Shown here: in pieces, positions 24,901-34,550 of the stretch
Layout of the letters: every line of letters begins with the position of its first letter
Position numbering within the stretch: position 1 is the first letter of the stretch
Assembly: GCA_964017045.1 (NCBI GenBank)
Contig: OZ024811.1
Coordinates: forward strand, 8,643,674 to 8,707,673
Direction of reading: 5' to 3'
Source: Omphiscola glabra
Taxonomy: Eukaryota > Mollusca > Gastropoda > Lymnaeidae
Length of the DNA stretch: 64,000 nt
Translations under genes and position numbers: made by a program
Notes under the pieces: generated by a model
The model's database searches: none
Seen by the model: only the letters and a program-made list of their open reading frames with translations
What the model was told of the DNA's origin: nothing

Positions 24901-27900
24901 ATAACAAAATAACATTAAATTAAACTAATGTGACATCAGTTTATTTTTCATCTCACTTAACTTTTTAAAATCAATTTCTTTGTAAAATTGAATGAAGAAT
25001 GAATATGTTTGTTTGTGTTAAATCAAGCTTCTGTGGGCCAAAATATTTAACGTGGCAAGCCACATGCAGTCTGCAGACAGCGGGTTTGGCAACCCCTGCT
25101 TCAGAATTTCAGTTTAGATAGAATTGTAACTTAGATCTAAAATCAACATTTGGATTCTCCATTAGCTTTGAAATCACCAGTTGGATTTATAACAGATTAA
25201 AATGACCAGTTGATTTATAACTTAGAGGTATACAACCTAGGCACACACTTGCAGACATATTTTTTGTACTGTAATTCAATTACCTGAGTGTGTCCTAGGT
25301 ACTGTTATTCAATTACCTGAGTGTGTCCTTGGTACTGTAATTCAATTATCTGAGTGTGTCCTAGGTACAGTAATTCAATTACCTGAGTGTGCCCTAGGTA
25401 CTGTAATTCAATTACCTGAGTGTGTCCTTGGTACTGTAATTCAATTACCTGAGTGTGTCCTTGGTACTGTAATTCAATTACCTGAGTGTGTCCTAGATAC
25501 TGTAATTCAATTACCTGAGTGTGTCCTAGGTTATGTAATTCAATTACCTGAGTGTGTCCTAGGTACTGTAAGTCAATTACCTGAGTGTGTCCCAAATACA
25601 TAGTTTTTCACTGTGTTTGTTTTTGATTCCTCTGTGTCAATTTCATCTTGAACTTTGCATTGTTCATCTGAGGTTTGATATCTGGCATATAGACCTTGTT
25701 CAAAAGGTGTGGCTGAGAAAAGATTGAAAATACCAACTTGCAGAACAATAGGCAAAGAGCCATGCAATTAATGAGCTTAAGAAATTTTACAGCACGCAAG
25801 AGTTAAAGTGTAGTTCACGGATCAGCTACTTCATTACTGAAATAAGTCAGTACAAGCAGATAGAAACACTTTCGGTTGGTCAGAGGTTAGCTAATTTATA
25901 ACTAGATTAAGTCAACAAAAGCAAGGAATGACCATTTGTCGTGGCTTCTTTGTAGATAGAATATATCTATCCAAGCAAACTCATTGAGCTAAGGGAAACA
26001 CCTGCATGACAAAATGTTGCATGTTCTAGTTCAATCAAATGTCCAGGCATGCACAGCGGTTAGAAGGCGGGCAGAGATGGCATGATGTATAGCCTTCATT
26101 TGTCCGTCCAAACATGTAGCCAATAGGAAAGCCATGTCAACCAATAATTAAACAGATGGGAAAGGGAGAAATTAGGGTCAAGGGTTAACAACTTCAGGAG
26201 ATATTGACTGGAATATAAGGGGAGAGTTTAGGGACTAAGGGGAAGAAATCAGGAGGACAGTCAAAGAGCTTAGTCGGAGAGCAGGACAGAAACAAAACAT
26301 AGTGCTTATTCATAGAGATGGGTAGTTGAAAGACTGAGCAGTGGACTGACAGGACAATCAGACAAGCAGAGATAGTCATAGCTGAGTTCCTATGTCTTGA
26401 GTGTAAACATAATAGTAGAGAATTAAAGTGAAACTCTAATCATCGATGTGCTGTTACTTGATTGTTGCGTACAAGTGACAAAGTGAATTTGTTGTTACCT
26501 GATTGTTGCAGTACAAGTGACAGAGTGAACATTTTGTTAACAGATTGTTGCAGTACAAGTGACAGAGTGAACGATGTTGTTTACTGATTGTTGCAGTACA
26601 ATTAACAGACTGGGTGATGTCATCATCCAACTAAAGTAGATAGAGCAGAAACAGAACTAGAGTGAAAAGATTCTCTACAATATTTTACCAATAGGACAAG
26701 TGACAAGTCAATATCTTACCATTAGGTCTTGTGTCAAATCAATATCTTATTGTTAGGTCCTGAGTCAAATCAATATCTTATCGTTAGGTCCTGTGTCAAA
26801 CCAATATCTTACTATTGGGTCCTGAGTCAAATCAATATCTTACCATTAGGTGCTGAGTCAAATCAATATCTTACCTTTAGGTGCTGAGTCAAATCAATAT
26901 CTTACTATTGGATCCTGAGTCAAATCAATATCTTACCATTGGGTGCTGAGTCAAATCAATATCTTACCATTAGGTGCAGAGTCAAATCAATATCTTACCA
27001 TTGGGTCCTGAGTCAAATCAATATCTTACCATTGGGTCCTGAGTCAAGCACTAGCAAAGTCTTCCATCTGGACTTCATCTCGTGGTAGTGAACAATTTTA
27101 TCCAACAATATTGCTGCCCTCTCTCTTTCATGAAACAATAAAAGTTGATTTTTTATCAAATTAGGAATAAATATAGATTTCAATATTTTGAAAGTCATCT
27201 ACCAAATTGTTCTTTTGTAATGGTCAATTTCTACTGGTTAGTTTTGTTGTGGACAGTTAGATGTATAAGTTTCTAATGATATTTTTTAAATGACATATTG
27301 ATTAGTAGTGGGATAGCCTAGGTCAGGGGTGGGCAAACTACGGCCCGCGGGCCGCGGCCCGGCATTTGATTTTATGCGGCCCTCTGAGGCTTTTATTAAT
27401 TTTTAAAAAAACTCTTTGTTTTTAAGTCACATTGTTGAATTTTACAGAATTTCATGTACCGTTATAATTGTTTTTACATTTTGTATCAACATTTTTCTAA
27501 TTTTCAATTTTTTAAAAACAGTCCTTGACTTTTGTTTTGTATTTGTAATGCTAAAATGTGATTTTTAATATAGAGAAATGTTTATCTACACGTAAAAATT
27601 GGACATAATATACATGCGGCCCACAATAGGTTTTACATATGTCAATGTGGCCCTCAGCACAACAAGTTTGCCCACCCCTGGCCTAGGTCTATCTGTAATA
27701 TCTTTGTCAAATCATGTAGAGTTGAAAGGATATGATCTATAGTTTACATGTCAGAGGAGTTGCATGGATATAATCTATAATTTACCTGCCAGTGGAGTTG
27801 CAAGGATATAATCTATAATTTACCTGCCAGTGGAGTTGCAAGGATATAATCCAAACAAAAATGACCAAACTTCTTTCCTTATTGCCGGAGACACACCCCC

Positions 27901-29749
27901 TGTGAAGTGAAAGTATAGAATCTAGGGATTATTTCTTAACAATCATTAAATTACATCTTATTTAATTATTTTATAATTATTTCTTATCTAAAAATAAATG
28001 GATTTTTAGTTTTAAAGATTCAGGTAAAAAGAAATATAATACTTTAACTTATTAGCTATTTTGAATATCTTTTACTATGTTTAATATTAATAGCTTTTAT
28101 GCCACGCCCTTCACCCACTAACATATATTTTAAATGTCCTTACTTTCAAAGACAATCTGAAGGTCATTTAATGCCCTAACCTAAAGAAGAAAACTTGATG
28201 TCATTGAATGCCCTGACTTACCATACAAAACATAAAGTCATTGAATGCCCTGACTTACCATACAAAACATAAAGTCATTGAATGCACTGACTTACCATAC
28301 AAAACATAAAGTCATTGAATGCACTGACTTACCATACAAAACATAAAGTCATTGAATGCACTGACTTACCATACAAAACATAAAGTCATTGAATGCACTG
28401 ACTTACCATACAAAACATAAAGTCATTGAATGCACTGACTTACCATACAAAACATAAAGTCATTGAATGCACTGACTTACCATATGAAACATAAAGTCAT
28501 TGAATGCCCTGACTTACCATACAAAACATATAGTCATTGAATGCACTGACTTACCATACAAAACATAAAGTCATTGAATGCACTGACTTACCATACAAAA
28601 CATAAAGTCATTGAATGCACTGACTTACCATACAAAACATAAAGTCATTGAATGCACTGACTTACCATACAAAACATAAAGTCATTGAATGCACTGACTT
28701 ACCATACAAAACATAAAGTCATTGAATGCACTGACTTACCATACAAAACATAAAGTCATTGAATGCACTGACTTACCATATGAAACATAAAGTCATTGAA
28801 TGCCCTGACTTACCATACAAAACATAAAGTCATTGAATGCCCTGACTTACCATACAAAACATAAAGTCATTGAATGCACTGACTTACCATACAAAACATA
28901 AAGTCATTGAATGCACTGACTTACCATACAAAACATAAAGTCATTGAATGCACTGACTTACCATACAAAACATAAAGTCATTGAATGCACTGACTTACCA
29001 TACAAAACATAAAGTCATTGAATGCACTGACTTACCATACAAAACATAAAGTCATTGAATGCACTGACTTACCATATGAAACATAAAGTCATTGAATGCC
29101 CTGACTTACCATACAAAACATATAGTCATTGAATGCACTGACTTACCATACAAAACATAAAGTCATTGAATGCACTGACTTACCATACAAAACATAAAGT
29201 CATTGAATGCACTGACTTACCATACAAAACATAAGTCATTGAATGCACTGACTTACCATACAAAACATAAAGTCATTGAATGCACTGACTTACCATACAA
29301 AACATAAAGTCATTGAATGCACTGACTAACCATACAAAACATAAAGTCATTGAATGCACTGACTTACCATACAAAACATAAAGTCATTGAATGCACTGAC
29401 TTACCATACAAAACATAAAGTCATTGAATGCACTGACTTACCATACAAAACATAAAGTCATTGAATGCACTGACTTACCATACAAAACATAAAGTCATTG
29501 AATGCACTGACTTAAAATACAAAACATAAAGTCATTGACTGCACTGACTTACCATGAAAAACTGCCTTTCTCAATTGATGCTCACTAATCAATCTTCCAT
29601 CTGAGTCAAACATTGCATCAAACTGGCCACTAGTTAGTGGTTCTGTTCGAGAGGTAACCAAAACATCTGTGTCCAGGGCGATACCTGCAGGTGGCAGTTT
29701 TGATGGTATTATGTCCACTTGCTCAAATGTCTCATCATCGCTGCAAGGT
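15824..29749 (-). CDS. TBC-domain Rab GTPase-activating protein (TBC1D15/16/17/25-like), N-terminus not found
   Basis: Twelve exons in 5'-3' order: 29749-29553, 27899-27824, 27124-27030, 25712-25581, 24690-24596, 22673-22570, 20646-20514, 20336-20255, 19645-19555, 18575-18427, 18032-17930 and 15974-15824 (stop TGA). They join in phase to about 469 codons. TBC proteins speed GTP hydrolysis by Rab GTPases in membrane traffic. The domain begins LRKAVFHGGVSP with EVWSFLFGLYP. The arginine finger IDKDVPRTDR and the glutamine finger GYAQGMND are both intact, followed by EAFWCFETYMD, LFFCHRWLLLGFKREF, EYTFEVFMCATVL and a C-terminal FDLDSLLTKSERLFF. Three small exons put an extra 90 or so residues between the first helices and the Arg finger; such insertions occur in GYP7-like members. 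The family is certain; the subfamily is not. The first found exon needs two bases from an upstream exon. Confidence 0.9.
16075..16850. repeat. Minisatellite GGGTCTATGTTATAGTAG, about 40 units
   Basis: Roughly 18-base units of GGTCTATGTTATAGTAGG fill most of the last TBC intron, with many single-base variants. Confidence 0.93.
16885..17030. repeat. 16-bp minisatellite
   Basis: Units TTCAACTATTTAACAG repeat about nine times. Confidence 0.92.
17635..17745. repeat. 28-bp tandem repeat, 4 copies
   Basis: Units TGTCTTGAAAAGAAGATGTA followed by TTTATTGA. Confidence 0.92.
17930..18032 (-). CDS. TBC gene exon
   Basis: 103 bases: EYTFEVFMCATVLTECREEF and CGQVFSLINE. Donor TGA|GTAAGT. Confidence 0.88.
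18050..18265. repeat. 27-bp degenerate minisatellite
   Basis: Units around CATACATCACCATCTGTCAA repeat about seven times, upstream of the acceptor of exon 17930-18032. Confidence 0.85.
18427..18575 (-). CDS. TBC gene exon
   Basis: 149 bases: RWLLLGFKREFSYEDSLRCF then a charged helix EAARAVMKEEMKEFEST. Acceptor TTTCAATAG, donor ACAG|GTGATG. The acceptor is copied several times upstream. Confidence 0.92.
18560..18660 (-). repeat. Acceptor-copying tandem repeat at TBC exon 18427-18575
   Basis: On the minus strand the acceptor and first exon bases, TTTCAATAG|ATGGCTACTG, occur again once nearly unchanged and twice in decayed form just upstream, spaced about 28 bases. Confidence 0.85.
18790..19554. 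repeat. 31-bp minisatellite at TBC exon donor
   Basis: About 24 units of AAAGATATAGTAGGAAGTTA plus ACATGGAAACAT. The array ends four bases from the donor of exon 19555-19645. Confidence 0.93.
19555..19645 (-). CDS. TBC gene exon
   Basis: 91 bases: DLVRMLLQEMDPALLKHLD then LGNLFFCH. Acceptor TATCCCAG, donor CACAG|GTGTGT. Minisatellites touch both borders. Confidence 0.92.
19640..20020. repeat. Minisatellite at TBC exon acceptor
   Basis: About 14 degenerate units of roughly 26 bases (AGATCTAGGGCCCAATATAA). The first unit overlaps the exon border: CAAGGT|CTGGGATAAAAG matches later CAAGATCTGAGATATGATA. Confidence 0.85.
20255..20336 (-). CDS. TBC gene exon
   Basis: 82 bases: VEAFWCFETYMDTIGNDF and MEEGMTHKI. 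Acceptor TTCACAG, donor ATAG|GTGAGG. Confidence 0.93.
20514..20646 (-). CDS. TBC gene exon with glutamine finger
   Basis: 133 bases: GNPRLSELREILITFSAYN, then GYAQGMNDILSRFLYIMKSE. Acceptor TATCTCAG, donor GAG|GTAAGG. Repeat copies of the acceptor lie upstream. Confidence 0.93.
20640..20870. repeat. 39-bp minisatellite at TBC exon acceptor
   Basis: Five or so units, TTGACAACTAAGTTATTAAA then TATATAGGATAGCATTGTC. The first unit includes the acceptor and first bases of exon 20514-20646. Confidence 0.88.
20975..21395. repeat. 30-bp minisatellite interrupted by a MITE
   Basis: Units of ACTATAGTCTCACTGTATAT then GGCTACAATG. A short inverted-repeat element (21049-21206) splits the array. Confidence 0.88.
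21049..21206. mobile_element. MITE with AGACCTGTTTAC inverted ends
   Basis: Left AGACCTGTTTACTCTTACGA and right GAGGGTAAACAGGTCT are inverted copies. It is inserted in a minisatellite. A second decayed copy of the same ends is at 22470-22556. Confidence 0.7.
22470..22556. mobile_element. Fragment of the AGACCTGTTTAC MITE
   Basis: Contains CTTGGCGTACAATTGTAAAA and CGTAAGAGTAAACCGGTCT, matching 21049-21206. It ends about 13 bases from the donor of exon 22570-22673. Confidence 0.55.
22570..22673 (-). CDS. TBC gene exon with arginine finger
   Basis: 104 bases read in phase 0 as VQVNRQKIDVAKLRSNIRV then IDKDVPRTDRDQAFF. The longest open frame over this stretch is a different, wrong frame. Acceptor TTTTGACAG, donor TTCAG|GTAGAT. 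Confidence 0.92.
23962..24156. mobile_element. SPIN-like nonautonomous hAT transposon
   Basis: 195 bases bounded by CAGGGGTTCTCAACCT and its inverse AGGTTGAGAACCCCTG. Internal blocks GGGGGTCGAATTACC, CGTGTAAGACC, GAAGTAGCAACGAAAATAAT, GGTTGGGGGTCGCC and AACATGAGGAACT correspond to the short SPIN hAT elements known from vertebrates and a few invertebrates. No transposase, as expected for the nonautonomous form. The flanking 8-mers share only the central TA, so the target duplication has decayed. Lies in a TBC intron. Confidence 0.85.
24596..24690 (-). CDS. TBC gene exon (linker insertion)
   Basis: 95 bases, QIDICALGYHNLMERTIDLQ and IRLQAQ. Acceptor TATTATTAG, donor CAG|GTAAAT. Confidence 0.82.
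24755..25098. mobile_element. hAT-like nonautonomous element
   Basis: Starts CAGGGAGGTAACCC and ends GGGTTTGGCAACCCCTG. Flanks CTGAAGAA and CTTCAGAA match at 6 of 8 bases. Inserted 64 bases upstream of the acceptor of exon 24596-24690. Confidence 0.65.
25262..25592. repeat. 33-bp minisatellite at TBC exon donor
   Basis: Nine intronic units plus a founding unit that spans the 3' end and donor of exon 25581-25712. On the minus strand each unit contains GGACACACTCAG|GTAATTG. The unit is a multiple of three, so long spurious frames appear in it. Confidence 0.95.
25581..25712 (-). CDS. TBC gene exon (linker insertion)
   Basis: 132 bases encoding an acidic linker (TPFEQGLYARYQTSDEQC, EIDTEESK). 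Acceptor TTTTCTCAG, donor CTCAG|GTAATT. A 33-bp repeat starts at the donor. Confidence 0.82.
26450..26600. repeat. Tandem repeat GATTGTTGCAGTACAAGTGA
   Basis: Three to four units of about 45 bases, each with ACAAGTGACA(G/A)AGTGAA. Confidence 0.85.
26700..27045. repeat. 31-bp minisatellite at TBC exon donor
   Basis: Ten intronic units plus the founding copy at the exon border. On the minus strand units read GACTCAGGACCCAATG|GTAA, the same as the end and donor of exon 27030-27124. Confidence 0.95.
27030..27124 (-). CDS. TBC gene exon
   Basis: 95 bases encoding ERAAILLDKIVHYHEMKSRW and LDSGPN. Donor AATG|GTAAGA founds a 31-bp repeat. Confidence 0.88.
27324..27680. mobile_element. hAT (Charlie-like) element with perfect 8-bp TSD
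   Basis: 357 bases from CAGGGGTGGGCAAACTACGG to AAGTTTGCCCACCCCTG, with GGCCCGCGGGCC and GCGGCCC motifs typical of this hAT group. GCCTAGGT flanks both sides (27316-27323 and 27681-27688). No transposase remains. Confidence 0.9.
27725..27860. repeat. 38-bp repeat at TBC exon donor
   Basis: About two and a half extra units of CTGCCAGTGGAGTTGCAAGG then ATATAATCTATAATTTAC; the unit contains the last 20 or so exon bases and the donor of exon 27824-27899. Confidence 0.92.
27824..27899 (-). CDS. TBC gene exon, start of TBC fold
   Basis: 76 bases encoding GGVSPAIRKEVWSFLFGLYP and CNSTG. Acceptor TTCACAG, donor GGCAG|GTAAAT. The exon end and donor are duplicated downstream. Confidence 0.9.
28170..29555. 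repeat. 37-bp minisatellite, about 37 units, at TBC exon donor
   Basis: Near-identical units GACTTACCATACAAAACATA then AAGTCATTGAATGCACT. Read on the minus strand each has ATGGTAAGTCAGTGC, identical to the exon 29553-29749 donor, where the array ends. The variant CATATGAAAC recurs at 28481, 28777 and 29073, exactly 296 bases (8 units) apart. Confidence 0.97.
29553..29749 (-). CDS. TBC gene, first exon found
   Basis: Encodes PCSDDETFEQVDIIPSKLPP then EPLTSGQFDAMFDSDGRLI and LRKAVFH. Acceptor TTTTGCAG, donor CATG|GTAAGT. The 37-bp minisatellite begins at this donor. Confidence 0.88.
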
Positions 29750-29869
29750 CTGCAAAATACAATCTTTAGTGAACAGTAAATGTTAATCAATGTATGATGT
29801 CACATATGTAACGGTTGTATGTAGTAATATATTTAACACTTGCATGCAGTATTGAGCCACTCATTTTAA

Positions 29870-30240
29870 ATATTTTGAGACAAACATGAAAGGTAATGAT
29901 TAATATTGAGACAACAGTGACAATTATATGTAGTCACAATGATAATTGTACATAGTCACTATGACAATTGTATGTAGTCACAATGACAATTGTATTTAGT
30001 CACTATGAGAATTGTATGTAGTCACTATGACAATTGTATATAGTCACTATGACAATTGTATGTATACACAATGACAATCGTAGGTAGATCCCAGTGACAA
30101 TGGTATTTAATGACAATGCCAATTTATTAAGTGACAATGACAAGTGTATTTAGCAACAATGGAAAGTGTATTTAAAGACAATGACAAGTTTATGAGGTCA
30201 TAATGATAAACTGCATATAGTCACATTTGACAAATACATG
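29870..30240. repeat. 22-bp minisatellite
   Basis: About 15 units of TGTAGTCACTATGACAATTG with variants. Confidence 0.88.
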
Positions 30241-30439
30241 GCTATTGCAATATTTCACATATGACAATTTCATTGTGTTACATGTGATATTGTTTTGAGA
30301 CTTCAATGATTATTTTGTTGAATCAAATAAAAATTATGTCTTACATCTTACTTTCTACAAATGTAATGGGACACATTTAAAAATAGTATTTTTTAATATT
30401 GGGAAATTGCATTGAGCTACTTACAACAAGAGAGATGAG

Positions 30440-30680
30440 GACTTAATATGACAACTGTCAAACCAATATTTGCACAAGCATTTATGTCAAACCAATGATT
30501 GCATTAACATTTAAGGAAAACCAATAATGGCATTGGCATTTATGTCAAACCAATATTTGCACTAGCATTTATGGCAAACCAAAAATTTAACTAGCATTCG
30601 TGTCAAACCATAATTACACTACAATTTATGTTAAATCAATCATTTCACTTATATTTTTGTCAAGCCATAATGGCACTAGT
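30440..30680. repeat. 29-bp degenerate minisatellite
   Basis: Units of TTTATGTCAAACCAATATTT then GCACTAGCA repeat about eight times. Confidence 0.82.
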
Positions 30681-31555
30681 AGGCTTCTCATAAGTAGATA
30701 TGTATTACTGATCTGAATATATAGAAATAGATCAACACAAAAATGACCAGTCTATGTAATGAGCTTCATTTACAAAAGATGCTTGCAAATCATAGTATGC
30801 AAAACAGGAAAGCGTTTAATATCCAGATTGATATGAAATTATGCCTAAATGTCCTGATAAACATAGTCAAATGTCTAAATATCCTGAATGACACTATCAA
30901 ATATCTAAATGTCTTGATTGATATTATTTTAATTTTTCAACATCCAGTTGAAAATTTATATATTTTTTGTTAAAAAATCAACTCCTTGCCCTGTTCCATT
31001 ATAATAATCTCTGCAGCAGACCCAATTTACATCTCAAATGAATCAACAAAGCAACTTCTGACCCCACAACCCACACACTTTTTACACCCTCAAAGTGTGA
31101 AGTATTTTATGAAACGTAAGGTAAGTTTTAGAGTTAATTTATATTGCTTGAAAATAATCTTTGGTTATTTTTTTTTTTTTACAAGAAAATAGTAAAATCA
31201 AATTTTTAAAAACATGTATAAACACCATAAAATAAACATATATTAAGTAAAAGAATACATTTTAATAGTATCGATTATGTTATCCAACAATAAACTATTT
31301 TCTGATAAACATCCTTACTTTAAATGCTAAATTTTCATAGAGAAACCTTTTAAGCATATGATAGCACTAGACTTATTTTTTAAATATACAAGGTATATCT
31401 AATTAATATTTTATAAATAATACTGATGGATTACTCACTTATAAGGACTTAATATTATTTAATGTACTGTACTTTCTCCATTTAACCCAGTACACTCCAA
31501 AAACTGTTTAACTCTTCAGCTACTGTAAGGAGATACTTTTGGCAGTTGTTACTGG

Positions 31556-31775
31556 ACATGGGTCTCTCAACTGAGGAGAATGTATTCATTTTTGTCCACG
31601 TTTTTGCTCATACGTAATTGGATGTCAATTGTGACTGATTTGTAAAAAGGTGGCAGAACTATTCCAAGAGAGATTAACAAAGACTGTACCAAGTGAAACG
31701 TTTATGTTGTCTATTTTGAGTGAAAATAACGGTCAACTAAGAATCCCTTTTCCTCAGTTGAGAGACTCATTTCCA
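31556..31775. repeat. Short inverted-repeat element
   Basis: ATGGGTCTCTCAACTGAGGA at left and TCCTCAGTTGAGAGACTCAT at right are inverted copies with one mismatch, about 170 bases apart. It looks like a MITE of unknown family. Confidence 0.5.
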
Positions 31776-32449
31776 ACTACATCTGCCCCACATATCTTCC
31801 TATTGACAAAAACACATAAGTTCAAAATGTGAGAGTTTCAGTACTGTTACTTTTGGTGCATACAGTACATTTTTTTCCCTCATCTCTACAATTGTTTTAT
31901 ATTTGCAAATTTAAAAAGAAATATTGGTAAGATATTTCCAACTACTTCATATATTTCAATGAAAAGATTTAATAATTGGATCACAAAAAAATGTTGTTTC
32001 AACTTCCTATTTGATTAAGATTACCCATTTTGTCAAATTTAAAACCAGGTCAATTAAAATCATTTTGAGCCATTGGTGTCCAAAAATAAACCAAAAATTG
32101 TTTTTAAATATATAAAAAATTATAGTTACATGGGGTACTGTTCAGTCTGTGTGGTGTTCTTTTTTTAAAAATTAAAAACAAAAATTTATCATGATCTAAA
32201 TTGGATGAAACATATTTTATCAAAGATTTTTATTGATATCAGATCAGGCTTGGTCTTTTGATAAATAAATTTTTTAAATTTTGTAATCTAAATGTACTGG
32301 TTACAACTCATACAACCAGGTGTAATGTTCAAATGATTGTACTTCTTCTTCCTCTGTCTGCTTTTACCCGGGAGGCATCATAGCTGACAGAATGAGTTAT
32401 GAGACCTGCTGGAGCTTCATGCTGTGAATTTTTATGTTGTTTCTAACAC

Positions 32450-32800
32450 TGCCAATCCACTGATGGCGTGGTATTCCTGACCAGAATGGCACAAATCATT
32501 TGTCTATTTCCTGGTTCTGAAAGTGGTCCCTTCTTGTTTTACCAGCTAATCGCAGGTAACTGTATTTTTCTCAAAACTTTTAATAAGAGCTCAGGTTTGA
32601 CATTGGTAGTAAAGGTTGGAATACAAACAGAATTAATAAGCCTGGCTTTGGTCTCTTTCTTTATTCTTGGGTGTCTTAGTAGCTGGGTTATTTGGTAGCT
32701 GGCTGCATTTGCCATCTGCACTCTTGTCTCTAGTTCTCAATTCATTTTTTGGTACTCTGTGAAAATACTTCCAAGATATTTAAAAACCAATACAATACTG
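32450..32800 (-). mobile_element. Reverse-transcriptase fragment of a LINE
   Basis: The minus strand reads FKYLGSIFTEYQKMN, a stop, then ELETRVQMANAASYQITQLL and IKKETKARLINSVCIPT, the segment after the RT active site of RTE/CR1-like LINEs. Both ends are lost. Confidence 0.78.
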
Positions 32801-33296
32801 GTAAATACAGTAGGAATGATCTACTTATATTTGACTCTAAACTATCTAGAGAAACCATGGCCGGACCATGACAAAAACAAATATGACAAAATGAGAAGAA
32901 ATAATGGAGTTATAACATTACAAAACAGATTTTGTTAACAATTTCATGGCATAAAAATGTGAGTTAGGGTTGAGGTTACACCATGAGTGACACCACTGTA
33001 AGCAACACTTTGCCTTACAGTCTTCGCTGACATTATAGTTATAGTGTCTAAGGACTAATTTTACCTTATATTTACAATAATAAGAATATTTCTTTGGTAT
33101 GAGACTGGGAAAAAAGGAAAGAAACCATGGCACCACATCCAGCTTACAACACAAATAAGTAAACAATTTTAAGACTGCAAATAGAATCTCACCAAGCAAG
33201 GTGGGCAAAGTATATTGGACTTAGAGATTTTCTTATATAAGTAAAATTAAAAATCACATTACAAGTAACATTGGCATTTAATATATGATGCTAAAA

Positions 33297-33345
33297 CAGG
33301 GGCGGGCAACCTGTAGCATGTGCGTCACATGCTAAAACGTTTAAT
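33297..33345 (+). mobile_element. Isolated hAT-like left end
   Basis: CAGGGGCGGGCAACCTGTAG resembles hAT ends; TTTAATGTGGCTTGCAA also occurs in inverse near 25060. No right end found. Confidence 0.35.
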
Positions 33346-33564
33346 GTGGCTTGCAAAAACTTCCCATTAATGTTTCCGTAAAATGTTCAGGTTAATGTAC
33401 ATTCAGCACACCACTTTGAGTTTATATGTAGGATTCTTTCCCTTTTGTTTATTCTTAGATTGCTACTAGAGTGAACTTTTCATTCTGTTATTATTAATAA
33501 AAAAATGTAATGTTTTAAATTAATATTTTATTGGGTGGTTCATTATAATATTTAACACAAGGCT

Positions 33565-34170
33565 AAATTTTTCCGGGTATTTTGGAATGGGTATTGATTT
33601 TTCTGACAACTTTTGGATCCTATTTTGGGTGGCACCTGCAATAAAGTGGGTAAAAGTGTATTCAAAGAAACTGTAAGTTTGGTTTTCATTATTCTGAATA
33701 TTTTAAAAATAATTTTAATCTTTTTATTCAAATTTAGGATTTTCTCAGTACAGTACAGTGTGTAACTGTAGCATATGAACACGTTGGCAAGAAGAGTCAA
33801 TGACCTGCGGTCACTCCCTTTCCTCGCGTAATTTCAGCCGGTACATAAATTTCACAGTGAGAGTAGCTACTTTATTGTATCCCCCTAGATATGCGGCAAG
33901 AAGAGTCAATGACCTGCGGTCGCTCCCTTTCCTGACATAATTTCAGCTGGTACATGCTCCATTCCTTCAACTAATACATGTGTGCAGCTACAGTTACACA
34001 CTGTGGTGAGAAAACCATAAACATTAAGAAAATCAATACAAAATAATTTTATTCAGTTTCATAGAATACACTTCATTTCAGTTTTAACAAAAAAGAAAAT
34101 CCAAAAGTTTTCAGAAAATCAATACCATGCAATAAGCCTTATCCAAAATGCCGGGGAAATTAAAATATTA
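33565..34170. mobile_element. Long imperfect palindrome (foldback-type element)
   Basis: The two arms are inverted copies over about 200 bases each: left GGTATTGATTTTTCTGACAA matches inverse of right TTTTCAGAAAATCAATACC, and AAGTGTATTC matches GAATACACTT. Near the centre ACAGTGTGTAACTGTAGC (33754-33771) and its exact inverse face each other. The centre itself holds a direct duplication of GGCAAGAAGAGTCAATGACC about 108 bases apart. Confidence 0.75.
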
Positions 34171-34244
34171 TAATTATCCAATTTAATTTTAATTACTAAC
34201 CAACCAATGAAATTTTAATTAAAAACATTCCATCGTCATATTAA

Positions 34245-34550
34245 CCTTTTTGCTACCGATGACGTCGACGCGATGTCACGATCACCCACTTTCAATTACC
34301 AAGGGCGTCACATCAACAGCATACTTCAATGCTATATATTTCTTTACTTGTTAATCCATAGAGAAGTTAAAAAGCGAATCCATAGAGGAGTTAAAAAACG
34401 AATCCATAGAGGAGTTAAAAAGCGAATTGGATAGAGTATGAAAATACCGTAAATTTCATCTTTTTTTAATTTTTTTTTTTTTATTATATTATAAGTTTTT
34501 ATTGCAGAGTCAGCAAAAATCAATGTCAAAACCCAGCAGTAATGAAAGGG
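34245..34550. mobile_element. piggyBac-type MITE
   Basis: 306 bases with TTAA at both outer borders (34241-34244 and 34551-34554). Ends CCTTTTTGCTACCGATGACG and GCAGTAATGAAAGGG are imperfect inverted repeats (CCCTTT-like), as in piggyBac MITEs. No transposase. Confidence 0.65.

Noticed and set aside
28170..29555. Array that looks like a CRISPR locus
   Set aside because: Units are contiguous with no unique spacers, the DNA is eukaryotic, and the unit is explained by duplication of a splice donor.
30986..31110. Possible upstream TBC exon (minus-strand reading with GSEVALLIHL)
   Set aside because: No convincing match to a TBC N-terminal region and no splice phase that joins the first known exon.
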